Source: an uncultured Lachnoclostridium sp. (GTDB taxonomy: Bacteria; Bacillota; Clostridia; Lachnospirales; Lachnospiraceae). Taken from it: a DNA stretch of 64,000 bases. The notes beneath the pieces are model-generated. The model made no database searches, had not been told where the DNA came from, and worked only from the letters and a program-made list of their open reading frames with translations. Of the stretch, positions 42,989 to 50,666 are shown in pieces (the stretch's first letter is position 1; each line of letters opens with the position of its first letter). The position numbers were made by a program, and so were the translations under genes. Where the stretch lies: the NCBI GenBank assembly GCA_947369165.1, contig CANBKJ010000001.1, positions 1 through 64,000 of the forward strand. Direction: 5' to 3'.

Positions 42989-43035
42989 AGAATGGTAGGG
43001 CAGTCACGAATGAGTGGTGACTGCCCTACCATTCT
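42989..43035. repeat. 19-bp inverted repeat across the element edge
   Basis: AGAATGGTAGGGCAGTCAC (42989-43007) and its exact reverse complement (43017-43035) with a 9-base loop. The right arm covers the core TACCA and reaches 4 bases into host DNA. It follows the dehydrogenase stop by 26 bp. No T-run follows, so it is a poor terminator; it may be a recombination or transcription-blocking structure. Confidence 0.75.
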
Positions 43036-43727
43036 GTAAACACCCGATTCAGTGTAAAAGACTGAATTGCCAGGACATTTGCCTGAATCGTCGCTTCTGG
43101 CCAGGTGGAGTAAATTTCGCTGCTCGCTACGTTCTTGATGTAATCTTTGTACTTCACATAATAGTTGATGGCGGACTGGTCAGAGGGTGGCCCGTCGTGG
43201 ACTACTACGTATTCAGGGATCACTACCCGGCTTAGGACGATCTCGCCGGATTCATCGATGGGTTTGATCTCGTCCTCTGCGATCTTTGGTGGATAGTCTC
43301 CCCACAAAGTATGGTCAGGGATGACATATAACTCAGCTCCCGTCGGGTCTGTGGGGCTGATGGGAAGCAGGGCAGCATTCTGGATCGCCAGCTCCCCGGA
43401 AAAGATTTCAGCTCCGCTCACTTCCAGTGTCTCATAACCGGGGGCGGAGACATAGATGGTGTATTCTGCATATGGTTTATTAGCGCCGGGTGCCATGCTG
43501 TAATCAATAGGTGGTGCATTCAACTCCACGTCAGGAATCTGGCCTTCGGAATTTGTGGTGGTTTCTTCAACGATATTGTTTGGCTGTCCGTCGTAGGTAA
43601 TGCGGACAGAAGCTCCTTCGATGGGGCGATTGTCCCGTTCAGAGGTTACATTTACGGTTAGTTTTCCGATATCTTCTCCCTGAGTGACCGTGGCAAAAAG
43701 TTCTGGTCGGATAGATTTATTTTCCAA
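43026..43727 (-). CDS. 5' part of an interrupted SpoIID-like/peptidoglycan-binding gene
   Basis: The 233-residue N-terminal half, from a TTG start with AAGGGTGA 7 bases upstream. Residues 18-120 look like a carboxypeptidase-regulatory-type beta sandwich (KLTVNVTSERDNRPIEGASV). From about 165 comes the SpoIID-like domain (VKYKDYIKNVASSEIYSTWP, EATIQANVLAIQSFTLNRVF), which stops at TEW where the element enters. With the 3' half it would be a 429-residue cell-wall protein with a C-terminal peptidoglycan-binding domain. SpoIID-type domains act on peptidoglycan, some of them in engulfment; this one lacks an obvious signal peptide. Confidence 0.85.
   Translation of the reverse strand: MENKSIRPELFATVTQGEDIGKLTVNVTSERDNRPIEGASVRITYDGQPNNIVEETTTNSEGQIPDVELNAPPIDYSMAPGANKPYAEYTIYVSAPGYETLEVSGAEIFSGELAIQNAALLPISPTDPTGAELYVIPDHTLWGDYPPKIAEDEIKPIDESGEIVLSRVVIPEYVVVHDGPPSDQSAINYYVKYKDYIKNVASSEIYSTWPEATIQANVLAIQSFTLNRVFTEW
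43027..43031. repeat. Element core repeat, dehydrogenase side
   Basis: TACCA matching 39723-39727. The element side on the plus strand is CGAATGAGTGGTGACTGCCC; the host side continues TTCTGTAAACACC, coding FTE of the interrupted gene. Confidence 0.75.
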
Positions 43728-43760
43728 AATAAGTCACCCTTATTTTTGATTGTTATATTC

Positions 43761-43768
43761 ATTCTATG
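43761..43768 (-). promoter_or_regulatory. Possible sporulation-type -10 box of the interrupted gene
   Basis: CATAGAAT on the minus strand, 33 bases before the TTG start, is one base from the sigma-E type -10 sequence CATACAAT. No convincing -35 partner was found 14 bases upstream, so the call is weak. Confidence 0.2.
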
Positions 43769-43827
43769 CGGTATCTTTTCTATGGATTCTTTTATTTCGT
43801 AAGAATGTAGTAATTATTCCCCAGATG

Positions 43828-43836
43828 TGTTACAAT
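43828..43836 (+). promoter_or_regulatory. Extended -10 promoter of the ABC exporter operon
   Basis: TGTTACAAT with TG one base before TACAAT, 41 bases before the first start codon. No clear -35 box. Confidence 0.4.
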
Positions 43837-43877
43837 ATGGAACAGTGAGAACATCTCTGAGGGAGGAGAAGCATAAG

Positions 43878-45617
43878 ATGTGGAAATTACTTGTATATCT
43901 CAAAGACTACAAAAAGGAGTCCGTATTGGGACCGCTTTTTAAGTTATTAGAGGCGTCCTTTGAATTGATGGTGCCTCTCGTTATGGCATCCATCATTGAT
44001 GTGGGAATCAAAAACAGGGATGGCCGGTACGTGATGATGATGGGTGGCGTATTACTTCTGCTGGCGGTAGTAGGGCTCGCCTCTTCGCTGACAGCACAGT
44101 ACTTCGCAGCCAAGGCAGCGGTGGGATTTTCGGCAAAACTGAAATCTGCGTTGTTTCATCATATAGAGACTTTTTCCTATACAGAAGTTGACCGGCTGGG
44201 ATCCACCAGTTTGATCACGAGGATGACCAGTGATGTAAACCAGGTGCAGTCAGGGGTCAATCTGGTGCTGAGGCTGTTTCTAAGATCGCCATTTATCGTA
44301 TTTGGGGCCATGATCATGGCATTTACCATTGATGTGAAGGCGGCCATGATCTTCGTCGTGGCGATACCGCTTTTGTCTATCGTTGTATTTGGTGTGATGC
44401 TTGCCAGCATTCCCCTTTATAAAAAAGTGCAGGCAGGGCTGGACCGGATCCTTGGCATCACCAGGGAAAATCTGACTGGCGCCAGAGTGATCCGGGCTTT
44501 TCGTAAAGAAGAGGAAGAGACGGAAAAGTTTGAGAAAGCAAATCTTGATCTGAATAAAGTACAGTTTTTTGTGGGGCGGGTTTCGGCGCTGATGAACCCA
44601 CTGACATTTGTGATCGTGAACGGAGCGATCATCTTTCTGATCTGGACAGGGGCACTGCGGGTGGAGACAGGGATTCTCACCCAGGGAGCCGTGGTGGCTC
44701 TGGTGGATTACATGTCACAGATCCTGGTGGAGCTGGTGAAACTGGCAAATCTGATCATTACGGTCACGAAAGCGATCGCCTGTGGAAACCGCATTCAGGA
44801 TGTGTTTGAGGTAGAGACAAGTCTCAAGGATACCGCAGGAACGGATTCAGCAGAGGAAATTTCCTTCTCCAAACAGGACGGGATGGTAGAATTTGAACAT
44901 GTGGGACTGTCTTATCAGAATGCTTCGGAAGAGTCTCTGACAGACATCTCTTTTATGGCGGGACGGGGCGACGTGATCGGAGTGATCGGAGGCACGGGTT
45001 CAGGTAAAACTTCTCTGGTCAATCTCATTCCGAGATTTTATGAGAGAACCTCCGGTGAGATCCGGATCGGCGGAACCGATATCAAGAAGTATCCCCTCAT
45101 TCAACTGCGGGAAAAGATTGGGGTTGTACCCCAGAAGGCGGTACTTTTTTATGGAAATATCCGCTCTAATATGCAGTGGGGCCGAAAGGACGCCACGGAT
45201 GAGGAGATCTGGGAGGCGTTGGAGACAGCCCAGGCTGCGGAATTTGTCAGGGACAAGGAAGGCGGTCTGGATGCACTGGTGGAACAGGGAGGAAGGAATT
45301 TTTCTGGTGGACAGAGACAGCGTCTCACCATCGCCAGGGCGTTGGTAAAGAAGCCGGATATACTGATTCTGGACGATAGTTCCTCGGCGCTGGATTATAT
45401 GACCGATGCCGCGCTGCGTAAAGGGATCCAGGAGAGCCTGGCGGGAACCACAGTATTTATCGTGTCCCAGCGTGCAGCGTCGATCCTGCAGGCAGACCAG
45501 ATTCTTGTGCTGGATGACGGGGAGCTGGTTGGAAAAGGAACCCATGAAGAGTTGCTGCAGAGCTGTGAAGTGTACCGGGAGATTTATGAATCACAGTATG
45601 GAAAGGAGGAAAAATGA
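43878..45617 (+). CDS. ABC exporter half, degenerate nucleotide site
   Basis: ATG 43878 (MWKLLVYLKDYKKE) follows GGAGGAG; a GTG at 43827 lies in the promoter and is rejected. The product is 579 residues: six-helix membrane domain (1-320), then an ATPase domain. Walker A GGTGSGKTS, signature NFSGGQRQR, Walker B LILDDSSSALD with Asp in place of the catalytic Glu, and VSQRAAS with Gln in place of the switch His. These changes mark the non-hydrolysing half of heterodimeric exporters such as BmrC or TM287. Partner is the next gene. Confidence 0.9.
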   Translation: MWKLLVYLKDYKKESVLGPLFKLLEASFELMVPLVMASIIDVGIKNRDGRYVMMMGGVLLLLAVVGLASSLTAQYFAAKAAVGFSAKLKSALFHHIETFSYTEVDRLGSTSLITRMTSDVNQVQSGVNLVLRLFLRSPFIVFGAMIMAFTIDVKAAMIFVVAIPLLSIVVFGVMLASIPLYKKVQAGLDRILGITRENLTGARVIRAFRKEEEETEKFEKANLDLNKVQFFVGRVSALMNPLTFVIVNGAIIFLIWTGALRVETGILTQGAVVALVDYMSQILVELVKLANLIITVTKAIACGNRIQDVFEVETSLKDTAGTDSAEEISFSKQDGMVEFEHVGLSYQNASEESLTDISFMAGRGDVIGVIGGTGSGKTSLVNLIPRFYERTSGEIRIGGTDIKKYPLIQLREKIGVVPQKAVLFYGNIRSNMQWGRKDATDEEIWEALETAQAAEFVRDKEGGLDALVEQGGRNFSGGQRQRLTIARALVKKPDILILDDSSSALDYMTDAALRKGIQESLAGTTVFIVSQRAASILQADQILVLDDGELVGKGTHEELLQSCEVYREIYESQYGKEEK

Positions 45618-47344
45618 TGAGCCAGAAAGAGACGATCCGAAGAGTATTGAGCTATATCAGACGATATACATTTTTCCTTATCTGTTCCCTGGTGCTGGCG
45701 GCGGTGACGGTGGCGCTGACATTATATGTACCGATTCTGACTGGGCAGGCCATCGATTGTATCATTGCTCCCGGCGCGGTGGATTTTGACGCCATTCGTC
45801 ATATATTATGGAAGATCGGCGGCGCGGTGGCAGTAACTATGGCAGCGCAGTGGATCATGAATGTGTGCAACAATAAGATTACATTTAACATTGTGCGGGA
45901 TATCCGGGACGAGGCATTCCGTAGGATACAGGAGCTGCCCTTAAAGTATATTGACGGGCATTCCCACGGGGAGGTGGTCAGCCGTGTGATCGCCGATGTG
46001 GATCAGTTCGCGGATGGCCTTCTTATGGGATTTACGCAGCTGTTTACCGGTGTAGTGACGATCCTTGGAACACTGTTGTTTATGCTCAGTGTGAATGTCA
46101 GCATTACGCTGGTGGTTGTAGTGATCACGCCGGTTTCTCTGCTGGTGGCGAGTTTTATCGCGAAAAGAACCTATGAGATGTTTAAGATGCAGTCGGAGAC
46201 CAGGGGAGAGCAGACGGCGCTGGTGGAGGAAATCCTTGGAAACCAGAAAGTAGTTCAGGCCTTTGCCTATGAGGATGATGCCCAGGAGAAATTTGACGAG
46301 ATCAACGAGAGACTGCGCAAATGTTCTCTTCGGGGAATCTTCTTTTCTTCCATTACCAATCCGGCGACCAGATTTGTAAACAGCCTTGTGTATGCGGGCG
46401 TAGGGATCAGCGGTGCATTTTTTGCCATACAGGGAAGTCTTTCGGTGGGACAGTTGTCCTGTTTTCTGCGCTATGCGAACCAGTATACCAAACCATTTAA
46501 CGAGATTTCTGGCGTGGTGACAGAGCTGCAGAATGCCATTGCCTGTGCTGGAAGGATCTTTGAACTGATCGATGAGATGCCGCAGACGCCGGATGCAGAA
46601 GATGCAGTGACACTTCATGACGTAGATGGAAGCGTAAAGATCCAGGACGTAAGCTTTTCCTATGTGCCAGAGCAGCAGCTGATCGAAGATTTTAATCTGG
46701 ATGTGAAGCCAGGCCAGAGAGTGGCAATCGTGGGACCTACAGGGTGTGGAAAGACAACGCTCATCAACCTTCTCATGCGGTTTTATGATGTGAATGCCGG
46801 GGAGATACTTGTCAGCGGCCATGACAGCCGCAGGATCACGAGAGAGAGCCTTCGGGCAAATTATGGCATGGTGTTGCAGGAAACCTGGTTAAAACAGGGA
46901 ACCATCCGGGAAAATATCGTGATGGGAAAACCGGATGCCACGGAGGAACAGGTGATCCAGGCGGCAAAAGCCAGCCATGCCCACAGCTTTATCAAGAGAC
47001 TGCCGAAAGGATATGATACGGTGATCGGCGAGGATGGCGGCAGTCTTTCCCAGGGACAGAAGCAGCTGCTGTGTATCGCCAGGGTGATGCTTTGTCTGCC
47101 GCCTATGCTCATATTGGATGAGGCGACTTCATCTATCGATACCCGTACGGAGATCCGGATTCAAAATGCATTTTCAAAGATGATGGAGGGAAGGACCAGC
47201 TTTATCGTGGCACACCGTCTTTCCACTATCCGGGAAGCGGATGTTATACTTGTGATGAAAGACGGGCATATTATAGAACAGGGAAATCATGACGAGCTAT
47301 TGAAAAAAGATGGATTTTATGCGGCGCTGTACAACAGTCAATAG
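45614..47344 (+). CDS. ABC exporter half, catalytic nucleotide site
   Basis: A 576-residue partner, starting in an ATGA overlap with the previous stop, so translation is coupled. The six-helix membrane domain is followed by an intact ATPase: Walker A GPTGCGKTT, Walker B LILDEATSSID with catalytic Glu, and the switch His in IVAHRLSTI. Its signature is LSQGQKQ rather than LSGGQ, as expected where the partner's site is degenerate. Together the pair likely exports drugs, lipids or peptides; the substrate is not predictable. Confidence 0.92.
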   Translation: MMSQKETIRRVLSYIRRYTFFLICSLVLAAVTVALTLYVPILTGQAIDCIIAPGAVDFDAIRHILWKIGGAVAVTMAAQWIMNVCNNKITFNIVRDIRDEAFRRIQELPLKYIDGHSHGEVVSRVIADVDQFADGLLMGFTQLFTGVVTILGTLLFMLSVNVSITLVVVVITPVSLLVASFIAKRTYEMFKMQSETRGEQTALVEEILGNQKVVQAFAYEDDAQEKFDEINERLRKCSLRGIFFSSITNPATRFVNSLVYAGVGISGAFFAIQGSLSVGQLSCFLRYANQYTKPFNEISGVVTELQNAIACAGRIFELIDEMPQTPDAEDAVTLHDVDGSVKIQDVSFSYVPEQQLIEDFNLDVKPGQRVAIVGPTGCGKTTLINLLMRFYDVNAGEILVSGHDSRRITRESLRANYGMVLQETWLKQGTIRENIVMGKPDATEEQVIQAAKASHAHSFIKRLPKGYDTVIGEDGGSLSQGQKQLLCIARVMLCLPPMLILDEATSSIDTRTEIRIQNAFSKMMEGRTSFIVAHRLSTIREADVILVMKDGHIIEQGNHDELLKKDGFYAALYNSQ

Positions 47345-47389
47345 AGTGTCGAGGTGACAGCGAAAATAATAGGAAAGGAAGGTTTAGTT

Positions 47390-48322
47390 ATGGGAAAAAT
47401 TTATAGGAGTGCTGCCGAACTGATCGGAAATACGCCATTGGTGGAATTTACGAACATTGAAAAAAAATATGGTCTTAAGGCAAAGATACTGGCAAAGCTG
47501 GAGTATCTGAATCCTGCCGGAAGCGTGAAAGACCGCATTGCGATGGAGATGATCGAGGAAGCGGAGAGAAGCGGCAGACTCAAGCCGGGAGGGACGATCC
47601 TTGAGCCAACTTCCGGAAATACCGGGATTGGTCTGGCAGCCATTGCCGCTGCCAAGGGGTACAAGGCGGTCATCATTCTGCCGGAGACCATGAGTGTCGA
47701 GCGGAGGAATATGATAAAGGCCTATGGTGCAGAGCTGGTGCTTACCGAAGGCAGTAAGGGCATGAAGGGGGCCATCGACAGAGCGGAGGAACTGAACCGG
47801 GAGATTCCGGGCAGCCTGATCGTCGGTCAGTTTGTCAATCCGGCGAATCCGGAAGCCCATAGGAAGAAAACTGGACCGGAGATCTGGGAAGATACGGATG
47901 GCGAGGTGGATCTTTTCGTAGCAGGTGTGGGAACAGGAGGTACGATAACCGGTGTAGGCGAATATCTCAAAGGTAAAAAGCCTTCGATCAGGATCGTGGC
48001 AGTGGAGCCAGCCGCTTCGCCGGTACTCTCCCAGGGAACAGCAGGAGCTCATAAAATTCAGGGAATCGGAGCAGGATTTGTTCCGGAAGTTCTAAATACA
48101 AAAATTTATGACTTCATAACAACAGTGGAAGATGCTGACGCCTTTGCGACGGCAAAAGAAATCGCCAGAGAAGAGGGGGTTCTTGTGGGAATCTCTTCAG
48201 GAGCTGCACTCTGGGCCGCATTGCGGGAGGCAGGGAAGCCGGAAAATAAGGGGAAAAATATCGTTGTATTTCTGCCTGACAGCGGGGACCGTTATTATTC
48301 CACTCCACTATTTACCGAATAG
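47390..48322 (+). CDS. cysK: Cysteine synthase A
   Basis: ATG 47390 follows AAAGGAAGG; the GTG at 47354 is not used. The 310-residue PLP enzyme makes cysteine from O-acetylserine and sulfide. PLP lysine is Lys47 in NPAGSVKDR; the substrate loop [10 protein letters not shown] and phosphate-binding GTGGTITG are present. Length is standard. The upstream ABC exporter ends 45 bp before it, so some read-through is possible. Confidence 0.93.
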   Translation: MGKIYRSAAELIGNTPLVEFTNIEKKYGLKAKILAKLEYLNPAGSVKDRIAMEMIEEAERSGRLKPGGTILEPTSGNTGIGLAAIAAAKGYKAVIILPETMSVERRNMIKAYGAELVLTEGSKGMKGAIDRAEELNREIPGSLIVGQFVNPANPEAHRKKTGPEIWEDTDGEVDLFVAGVGTGGTITGVGEYLKGKKPSIRIVAVEPAASPVLSQGTAGAHKIQGIGAGFVPEVLNTKIYDFITTVEDADAFATAKEIAREEGVLVGISSGAALWAALREAGKPENKGKNIVVFLPDSGDRYYSTPLFTE

Positions 48323-48333
48323 AAAGTCCGGCT

Positions 48334-48376
48334 GAGAACCGTGGGTCCCTCTATGGGAGGGAGAGCCGCGGTTCTC
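48334..48376 (+). terminator. Hairpin after cysK
   Basis: GAGAACC (48334-48340) pairs with GGTTCTC (48370-48376), with further GGGTCCCTC/GGAGGGAGA pairing inside. There is no T-run, so it is a weak terminator or an mRNA-stabilising end. Confidence 0.5.
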
Positions 48377-48486
48377 TCACAATTTATTCCAGCCATATTG
48401 ACGGGAGCAGGTATTTCTATTATAATAAAAATAATATGGCGGAACAGCTAAAATATGATTTGGAGAACAAATGGAGGGAAACTGGT

Positions 48487-49182
48487 ATGCTGGAACAATT
48501 AAAAAAAGAAGTATATGATGCAAATATGGAGCTACAGGAGAAAGGGCTTGTTATCTATACCTGGGGTAATGTGAGCGGAATCGACAGGGAAAATAATCTT
48601 GTCGTAATTAAGCCCAGTGGTGTGGAATATGATGAGCTTTCACCGGAGGATATGGTAGTGGTAGATTTTGACCAGAACGTGGTTGAGGGAAAATATCGTC
48701 CGTCCTCTGATACGGCGACCCATATAGAGCTGTATAAGGCATTTGACAATCTGGCAGGAGTTGTACATACACATTCTACCTGGGCGGTTACTTTTGCGCA
48801 GGCAGGAATGCCGATCCCGGCACTGGGCACGACACATGCAGATTATTTTTATGGTGAAATTCCGTGTACCAGGGATCTGACCGCTGCTGAGATCAGTGAC
48901 GAATACGAAAAAAATACAGGTCTGGTCATTGTTGAGACTCTCGGTGAGAAGGATGCCATGGAAGTTCCGGGAATCGTAGTGAAGAACCATGGTCCCTTTA
49001 CCTGGGGAACGTCACCTGCAAATGCGGTTTACAATGCCGTAGTTCTGGACAAGGTGGCAGAGATGGCTCATCATACCATGACATTGAATCCATCCGTGAA
49101 GCCGGCCCCCCAGTATTTGCTGGATAAACACTATTTCAGAAAGCATGGAGACAATGCGTACTATGGACAGGAAGGTCTTTGA
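48487..49182 (+). CDS. araD: L-ribulose-5-phosphate 4-epimerase
   Basis: ATG 48487 ([16 protein letters not shown]) follows GGAGGG and gives the typical 231 residues; an ATG at 48436 lacks a site. Class II aldolase fold: [20 protein letters not shown], the metal site HTHSTWA and [10 protein letters not shown]. It converts L-ribulose 5-phosphate to D-xylulose 5-phosphate. No araA or araB is next to it, so it may serve another pentose or ascorbate route. Confidence 0.88.
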   Translation: MLEQLKKEVYDANMELQEKGLVIYTWGNVSGIDRENNLVVIKPSGVEYDELSPEDMVVVDFDQNVVEGKYRPSSDTATHIELYKAFDNLAGVVHTHSTWAVTFAQAGMPIPALGTTHADYFYGEIPCTRDLTAAEISDEYEKNTGLVIVETLGEKDAMEVPGIVVKNHGPFTWGTSPANAVYNAVVLDKVAEMAHHTMTLNPSVKPAPQYLLDKHYFRKHGDNAYYGQEGL

Positions 49183-49897
49183 TCAGGCGGTACAAAAGAT
49201 CGTATACAATGAGAGGGAGCGTCTTGGAATTGGGACTTTGTCTGAAAAGACGCTTCACGCTGTTGTAAAAAATTATATGGAACCAAATACGGGTTATCAT
49301 GAGGTTCCTCTGGAAGGTTATGTGGCGGATGTATTCAGGGACGAAGCGGTCATTGAGATACAGACCGCCAATTTTAATGTTCTTCGCCGTAAGCTGGATA
49401 AGTTTTTGCCGCTGTATAAAGTAACGATCGTATATCCGATTCCGGCGACGAAGTGGGTGATCTGGGTGGATCCGGAGACAGGGCTGGAGGTGAGCCGGCG
49501 AAAATCCCCAAAAAAAGGAAGCCCCTATCAGGCGTTTAAAGAATTGTACCGCATTAAGACCTATTTGGACCATCCCAATCTCAACCTGCTATTTTTGTTT
49601 ATCGATGTGGAAGAGACGAAACTGCTGGATGGCTGGAGCCGGGACAAGAAAAAAGGAGCCACCAGATACGACCGGATTCCCCTGTCGCTGGTAGATGAAA
49701 TGCTCTTTGAGAGAGTGGAAGACTATCGGATGATGATACCGCCGGAGCTCTCCGGGTTTACTTCAAAGGAATATGCGAAATCTGCGAAAATACCATTGTC
49801 CCAGGCCCAGACTGCCATGAATATTTTTCATTATCTGGAACTGGTGGAAAGAGTGGGAAAAAAAGGAAATTCCTATATTTACGAAGTAAAGGAATAA
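49145..49897 (+). CDS. Conserved unknown protein with possible nuclease-like core and winged helix
   Basis: A 250-residue protein not recognised as a named family. The central part ([20 protein letters not shown]) has the D...E-x-Q spacing of PD-(D/E)xK folds, but this is only a pattern match. The C-terminal 60 residues look like a winged helix ([20 protein letters not shown]). The start is uncertain: ATG 49145, 49154 or 49163; all lie in the end of araD, so expression is probably coupled to it. Confidence 0.6.
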   Translation: METMRTMDRKVFDQAVQKIVYNERERLGIGTLSEKTLHAVVKNYMEPNTGYHEVPLEGYVADVFRDEAVIEIQTANFNVLRRKLDKFLPLYKVTIVYPIPATKWVIWVDPETGLEVSRRKSPKKGSPYQAFKELYRIKTYLDHPNLNLLFLFIDVEETKLLDGWSRDKKKGATRYDRIPLSLVDEMLFERVEDYRMMIPPELSGFTSKEYAKSAKIPLSQAQTAMNIFHYLELVERVGKKGNSYIYEVKE

Positions 49898-49911
49898 AAA
49901 TAAATTGGGGG

Positions 49912-49967
49912 TTGCATTTTAATTCGTAATGTAGTATTATAAAAATGAACATATGAATAATTGTTCA
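49912..49967 (+). promoter_or_regulatory. Metal-regulated promoter with SmtB/ArsR-type operator
   Basis: TTGCAT (49912-49917), 17 bp, TATTAT (49935-49940). Just downstream TGAACA (49946-49951) and TGTTCA (49962-49967) form a perfect inverted repeat with a 10-bp spacer, the usual form of SmtB/CzrA operators. A second inverted pair ATATGAA/TTCATAT overlaps it. The repressor is the gene that follows. Confidence 0.85.
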
Positions 49968-50024
49968 TATAAAGAGGAAAAATACTGCAGTGGAGTGTGT
50001 AAACCTGCAGGGAAAGGAGAAAAT

Positions 50025-50384
50025 ATGGAAGAAAAAGATGTGGATTGCTGCGAGCTGACGCATCATCATTCCGAGCAGGTCAGCCGCTGGAAGGACGATA
50101 TGCCGGATGAGGATACCCTGTATGATCTGGCAGATCTCTATAAAATATTTGGGGATTCCACCCGAATTAAGATTATGTATCTTCTGCTTCGCTCGGAAAT
50201 GTGTGTGTGTGATATTGCGGATGTGCTGAATATGAATCAGTCAGCGATCTCCCATCAGCTGAGAGTATTAAAGCAGAATAAATTAGTAAAGAATAGAAGA
50301 GAAGGTAAATCGGTATTTTATTCCCTGACGGACGACCATGTGATGTCGATTCTCAGCCAGGGGATGGAACATATTTTAGAATAA
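50025..50384 (+). CDS. ArsR/SmtB-family metal-sensing repressor
   Basis: ATG 50025 is 5 bases after AAAGGAG; a longer frame from 49953 starts inside the operator and is rejected. The 119-residue winged helix has IFGDSTRIKIMYLLL and recognition helix NQSAISHQLRVLK. Metal sites are visible: Cys-x-Cys-Asp at 60-63 (EMCVCD) with Cys/His at 8-15, and the C-terminal Asp103-x-His105...His116...Glu119 that matches the alpha-5 zinc site of SmtB. Zinc, cadmium or lead is the likely signal. It should repress its own operon until metal binds. Confidence 0.9.
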   Translation: MEEKDVDCCELTHHHSEQVSRWKDDMPDEDTLYDLADLYKIFGDSTRIKIMYLLLRSEMCVCDIADVLNMNQSAISHQLRVLKQNKLVKNRREGKSVFYSLTDDHVMSILSQGMEHILE

Positions 50385-50424
50385 TTATAGAAGGGCACAG
50401 ACCTTTCGGAGATGGAGGAATATT

Positions 50425-50643
50425 ATGAAGAAAAAATATAAAATAGTAAATCTGGATTGTGCGAATTGTGCGGCAAAGATGGAACATGCCATAAATAAGA
50501 TTGAAGGGGTGGAAAGCGCCGTAGTCAGCTTTATGGCACAAAAACTGACATTAACAGCAAAGGACGAGGGTTTTGATAAGATCGTGGAGCTGGCAGAGGC
50601 AGCCTGTAAAAAAGTGGACGCGGACTGTTATCTTGAGAGATAG
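50425..50643 (+). CDS. Small heavy-metal-associated (HMA) domain protein
   Basis: A 72-residue single HMA domain with metal site DCANCAAKME at 11-20 and a typical beta-alpha-beta pattern. It would act as a metallochaperone. The ATPase downstream lacks an N-terminal HMA, so this gene may supply that domain in trans. GGAGG lies 8 bases before the ATG. Confidence 0.9.
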   Translation: MKKKYKIVNLDCANCAAKMEHAINKIEGVESAVVSFMAQKLTLTAKDEGFDKIVELAEAACKKVDADCYLER

Positions 50644-50666
50644 CAAGCCGGAGGAGGGAGATTTTT

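Larger units (their letters stand above)
39723..43031. mobile_element. 3.3-kb serine-recombinase element splitting a SpoIID-like gene
   Basis: The two halves of one gene lie at 39134-39727 and 43026-43727, same strand. Between them are a serine recombinase, a small basic ORF and an iron alcohol dehydrogenase. A 5-bp direct repeat TACCA is at both edges (39723-39727 and 43027-43031), 3,304 bp apart. Deleting one repeat plus the interior joins ...GAATGG-TAC-CGC... in frame. The element makes the first half stop immediately (TGG TAG). This is typical of elements placed by large serine recombinases with a short core. Whether it still excises cannot be told from sequence. Confidence 0.85.

Noticed and set aside
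45406..45789. Arg/Cys/Ser-rich plus-strand ORF across the two ABC genes
   Set aside because: Out of frame with two well-supported overlapping ABC genes; no domain.
49953..50024. 24-residue N-terminal extension of the ArsR repressor
   Set aside because: It would begin inside the operator and has no ribosome site; ATG 50025 has AAAGGAG at 5 bases.
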